Assembly: GCA_021809365.1 (NCBI GenBank)
Contig: JAKBAC010000138.1
Coordinates: forward strand, 1 to 8,993
DNA length: 8,993 bases
Reading direction: 5' to 3'
Source of the DNA: Planctomycetota bacterium
GTDB lineage: Bacteria; Planctomycetota; Phycisphaerae; WQYP01
Under the pieces are notes generated by a model. That model was not told the DNA's origin and made no database searches. It saw only the letters and a list, made by a program, of their open reading frames with translations. Positions 6,917 through 8,993 of this stretch are shown piece by piece (position 1 is the stretch's first letter; the number at the start of each line of letters is the position of its first letter). Made by a program: the position numbers and the translations under genes.

Positions 6917-7042
6917 GATCGTTTCTCCAAAATACAAATTATTTTCGGCGCTCCGCCCGGCCGTAGTTGCAGTTGTGACAGAACACCAATATCAGGAATA
7001 TATCACTTGACTGCGAAACATTAAAGTGGGATAAGGATATTT
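6917..7042. promoter_or_regulatory. Divergent promoter region between aldehyde dehydrogenase and lipoprotein genes
   Basis: Both genes point away from this 126-base gap, so promoters for both must lie here or within the neighbouring gene starts. On the plus strand TTGACT at 7007-7012 resembles a -35 box. The hexamer at 17-base spacing, GATAAG (7030-7035), is poor and overlaps the Shine-Dalgarno AAGGA at 7033-7037. On the minus strand the GGAGA ribosome site (complement of 6924-6928) is clear, but no good promoter pair was found. No operator-like palindrome is visible. Confidence 0.4.
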
Positions 7043-7531
7043 ATGAATAGATTTATGAACATACGCTTTAACTTCGGCTGTTTGTTGGCATTGATCCTGG
7101 TTACAAGCCTGGTGATCGGTGGTTGCCGATCAAAGCAATCGGGGCAATCCCAATCTACATACGGTTCGCAGGGAACTACGTACACTTATCATCTGCGTGG
7201 CATTGTGAAGGCATTACCTCAACGCGACCAACTGCCGATGAGCTTGTCGATTAAGACCGAGGCGATCTCGCGCTGGGTTGGTGTTGATGGGAAAATTGAA
7301 CCGATGATGGCCATGACCATGCCGTATCAGTTGGCCCATGGCGTCGCACTGCAAGGAATAGCCGTCGGCGATAAAGTGGCATTCACCTACCAGGTGAACT
7401 GGACCGCCGATCGCATGGTTATTACACAGATTTATCCATTGCCGGCCGCAACAATTCTGAATTTTTCCATGCCCACGGCAACTTCGTCGGCTACCACCAA
7501 GCCCGCCAAGGGCGTGATGGCAATGCCTTGA
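7043..7531 (+). CDS. Putative lipoprotein with a CusF-like copper-binding domain
   Basis: This 162-residue protein begins with a lipoprotein signal: a basic n-region, a hydrophobic stretch (residues ~13-26) and the lipobox VIGGC, with Cys28 as the lipidation site. A Ser/Gln/Thr-rich linker (30-48) leads to a small beta-rich domain at 48-132 resembling the CusF/copper-binding family. Family-like segments are YHLRGIVKALP (49-59), IKTEAI (70-75), the methionine-rich MMAMTMPY (88-95) and LQGIAVGDKVAFTY (103-116). The tail 133-162 is low-complexity and rich in Ala, Thr, Pro and Met. In typical members a His precedes Glu-Ala-Ile; here it is Thr72. The Met residues of the MTMP segment remain, so Cu(I) binding is plausible but altered. 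AAGGA at 7033-7037 supports ATG 7043; ATG 7055 also keeps the signal. No copper-efflux or cytochrome oxidase gene is adjacent. Confidence 0.72.
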   Translation: MNRFMNIRFNFGCLLALILVTSLVIGGCRSKQSGQSQSTYGSQGTTYTYHLRGIVKALPQRDQLPMSLSIKTEAISRWVGVDGKIEPMMAMTMPYQLAHGVALQGIAVGDKVAFTYQVNWTADRMVITQIYPLPAATILNFSMPTATSSATTKPAKGVMAMP

Positions 7532-7532
7532 A

Positions 7533-7754
7533 TTATTTGGGTTTCCGCACGGCTTCGCGTAATTGCTTAAAAATCTTTTGGCATAACTTGCGATCGCGCC
7601 AACGCTGGAACCGGATTCTTAGTGGAACATAACCGCTATAAGAGCCTGATGGTTTTGTATTCCGTGCGGCTTTGCGATTGGCGGCGCGGTTTCGGCGGTC
7701 TTCATCTTCCAGAAGCGCCCATGGCAACCAGGAGTTGTTACCGAATCCGAACAA
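7533..7754 (-). CDS. Small basic hypothetical protein with TTG start
   Basis: I do not recognise this 73-residue protein. It starts at TTG (complement of 7752-7754), preceded by AAGGAGAG (complement of 7761-7768) with 8 bases between GGAG and the start, an excellent ribosome site. The N-terminus is aromatic and neutral (MFGFGNNSWLPWALLEDED). The remainder is strongly basic, with about 19 Arg/Lys against 6 Asp/Glu, including RFQRWRDRK (48-56) and KQLREAVRKPK (63-73). It has no signal peptide or membrane segment. Binding to nucleic acid or to ribosomes is a guess from charge only. It lies 84 bases downstream of the amidase gene on the same strand and ends one base from the stop of the converging lipoprotein gene. 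A frame from ATG 7807 (62 codons) competes, but the positioned ribosome site favours the TTG frame. Confidence 0.5.
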   Translation of the reverse strand: MFGFGNNSWLPWALLEDEDRRNRAANRKAARNTKPSGSYSGYVPLRIRFQRWRDRKLCQKIFKQLREAVRKPK

Positions 7755-7760
7755 GCGGGG

Positions 7761-7768
7761 CTCTCCTT
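7761..7768 (-). promoter_or_regulatory. Shine-Dalgarno deciding the TTG start of the small gene
   Basis: Read on the minus strand this is AAGGAGAG following a run of A. Its GGAG core is 8 bases from the TTG at 7754. It is the main evidence that the small reading frame is translated, because the frame has no ATG start of comparable quality. Confidence 0.55.
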
Positions 7769-7838
7769 TTTGATCCGCAATCCCCTGGCCGTGACCATGT
7801 GCGACATTTCGCGATACAGTTTCCGCAGTGTTGTGGAA

Positions 7839-8726
7839 TTACAGAATATTATTCTTGCGGATATACACCATATAGGGCTGGAGATTATGTCCCGGGCATT
7901 CGGTTGCCACCAGCTCGCGATGGGTATAACAATGATAAATGGGAATATTGTACAACCGCCGGAGCAGCGTACCGAAGCGCAAAATGGTCTGTTTTTGTTG
8001 GATGGTGGGTTCTTGGATCATAAAATTGCCGATGGACGCCACGCCGATGTTATGCGCATTCCAGATATATCGGCCATGGACGGGTTGCGTGGGCGAACTG
8101 CGGTATTGAATATATTGCATCAGCCAGTGTGGGGGGGCAAAGCCATCGCGAACGTGTTCGCCGCGGTATTCCAGATCGCGCAATTGCCAGACGCGGCCCA
8201 TACGATCAATGCCAAAATGGTATGCAATGTCCTCAAAACCGACGCGCCGTTCATATTCCCGTATGAGTTCCCAGTAGCGGGCGGTTTCCGCAAGCGTATC
8301 AAAAAAAATCGGATGCGGATCGCCTGTATGATGGAAAGTGATCAGATGAACACCGGCCATCGGTTGAATGGTACGCATATTCGGCCCGGCCAAGGCCCAA
8401 GCACTGCGGGGAATGATGCCAAAAGCGCCGACTGGAACGATCTGCTTGCTCGGTGTGGGCGGATGATAGACCACTCGGGGTTTAAAGTTGGCTGGCGGGG
8501 CGTAGCCGGTGTCGCGTTGTCCGGGGCTGATGCTCGCATCGGGCGGCAGAACGCCATCGGGAAGATAGCTGATGGCACTGGTGGACGACGGTGGTTGGGA
8601 AGCGCAACCGACCAACGCGGCGGCAGCGGCGGTTCCAGCCAAGCCGGTTAGAAAGCGCCGGCGCGTGCCGTGGGGACTGAAGGGAAATTCCGGGAATATA
8701 GCCGCAGGCGTGTCGATCCGTTCCAT
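7839..8726 (-). CDS. N-acetylmuramoyl-L-alanine amidase (Amidase_2/PGRP fold), Tat-type lipoprotein
   Basis: This 295-residue exported enzyme is predicted to cut the bond between N-acetylmuramic acid and L-alanine in peptidoglycan. The N-terminus has a twin-arginine motif (TRRRFLTG, 21-28), a hydrophobic Ala-rich stretch and the lipobox ALVGC, with Cys41 as the lipidation site. A Pro/Ser-rich linker runs to about residue 95. The catalytic domain spans ~100-290: LITFHHTGDP (128-137, Zn ligand His132), IAYHFGID (167-174, Tyr169 being the conserved active-site Tyr), GRVWQLRDLEYRGEH (177-191), then THRELVATECPGH (268-280, Zn ligands His269 and Cys277). GGAG (complement of 8735-8738) lies 8 bases before the ATG. 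The intact zinc triad suggests an active enzyme in wall recycling or remodelling. Lytic or toxin roles cannot be excluded from sequence. Confidence 0.92.
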   Translation of the reverse strand: MERIDTPAAIFPEFPFSPHGTRRRFLTGLAGTAAAAALVGCASQPPSSTSAISYLPDGVLPPDASISPGQRDTGYAPPANFKPRVVYHPPTPSKQIVPVGAFGIIPRSAWALAGPNMRTIQPMAGVHLITFHHTGDPHPIFFDTLAETARYWELIREYERRVGFEDIAYHFGIDRMGRVWQLRDLEYRGEHVRDGFAPPHWLMQYIQYRSSPTQPVHGRYIWNAHNIGVASIGNFMIQEPTIQQKQTILRFGTLLRRLYNIPIYHCYTHRELVATECPGHNLQPYMVYIRKNNIL

Positions 8727-8993
8727 GGTTGATGCTCCGTTTGAACTGCCGGAAGTTCCACTTCCAGCGAAATCATCGCTAAATTTAAGACGTTCCCTTT
8801 GTCTCGCACCACCAAGCCGAACATTTTCAATACGCCAACGGTGGCAGCCTGGTTCTGAAAATTATACATAAAATGTCCGGAATAAAAAATACCATCTTGC
8901 GGCGCGCCACCTGCCGGGTACGCGACACTTTATGCGGGTATGGTTTTATTGCGCCGCAAACACGATACCCCGGAGCACCGTCATGGTAATACG
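8727..8993. other. Right-edge region without a supportable gene
   Basis: These 267 bases lie upstream of the amidase gene and should include its promoter, though no clear -35/-10 pair was found. A 9-bp perfect inverted repeat, TTGCGGCGC (8897-8905) and GCGCCGCAA (8951-8959), spans a 45-base loop. Short frames are open to the window edge on both strands (plus strand from ATG 8932; minus strand ending at 8946), but each is too short to identify. Confidence 0.35.

Noticed and set aside
7770..8651. 293-codon open frame on the plus strand opposite the amidase gene
   Set aside because: Its product shows no recognisable motif, whereas the opposite strand encodes a complete zinc amidase with signal peptide and ribosome site. 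It is a shadow.
8648..8869. 73-codon minus-strand frame overlapping the amidase start
   Set aside because: It has no ribosome site before its ATG and no recognisable motif, and it overlaps the amidase signal peptide in another frame.
8875..8985. 36-codon plus-strand frame starting at ATG 8875
   Set aside because: It has no ribosome site, no motif and is too short to separate from chance.
8946..8993. Possible C-terminus of a minus-strand gene entering from the right edge (15 codons then TAA)
   Set aside because: Fifteen open codons are expected by chance, and another minus-strand frame is open even longer from the edge. Neither matches a family I recognise.
1..8993. CRISPR array, insertion sequence, tRNA or rRNA gene, defence or phage cluster
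   Set aside because: No regularly spaced repeats, transposase motifs, cloverleaf or conserved rRNA stretches were seen. Nearly all of the window is housekeeping coding sequence.

Overview
This window reads as ordinary chromosomal sequence from a Gram-negative-type bacterium. It is moderately GC-rich by eye (not computed) and densely coded. Two proteins carry lipoprotein signals, one of them with a twin-arginine motif. That and the general look of the proteins would fit an uncultivated planctomycete/PVC-type lineage, but this is a weak inference and no taxonomic marker is present. I see no rRNA, tRNA, IS element, phage gene or CRISPR array.

Layout. Positions 1-5290 hold six plus-strand genes: the 3' end of pgk, then rpe, fabI, a Sua5-type threonylcarbamoyl-AMP synthase gene, alr, and a D-2-hydroxyacid dehydrogenase gene. 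The sua5 and alr genes overlap by 4 bases, and the gaps elsewhere are short except for 164 bases between pgk and rpe. A 147-base AT-rich convergent gap follows, holding a long imperfect hairpin and an exact TATAAT hexamer. An aldehyde dehydrogenase gene then runs on the minus strand (5438-6916). It diverges from a small plus-strand lipoprotein gene (7043-7531) with a CusF-like copper-binding domain. Two minus-strand genes converge on that one: a Tat-signal lipoprotein N-acetylmuramoyl-L-alanine amidase (7839-8726) and, downstream of it, a small basic hypothetical protein (7533-7754) read from a TTG start with a strong Shine-Dalgarno sequence. The right end (8727-8993) has no gene I can support.

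How the genes relate. The left block is a run of core metabolic genes rather than one pathway: glycolysis (pgk), the pentose phosphate pathway (rpe), fatty acid synthesis (fabI), tRNA t6A modification (sua5) and D-alanine supply for peptidoglycan (alr). The 2-hydroxyacid and aldehyde dehydrogenases suggest glyoxylate/hydroxypyruvate and aldehyde handling. The amidase acts on the cell wall that alr helps to build.

No new multi-gene system is evident. The points most worth checking are a 17-bp exact repeat lying across the stop codons of both pgk and the aldehyde dehydrogenase gene, the intergenic hairpin with its nearby promoter-like hexamer, the copper-domain lipoprotein that lacks the usual His ligand, and the TTG-start small gene.
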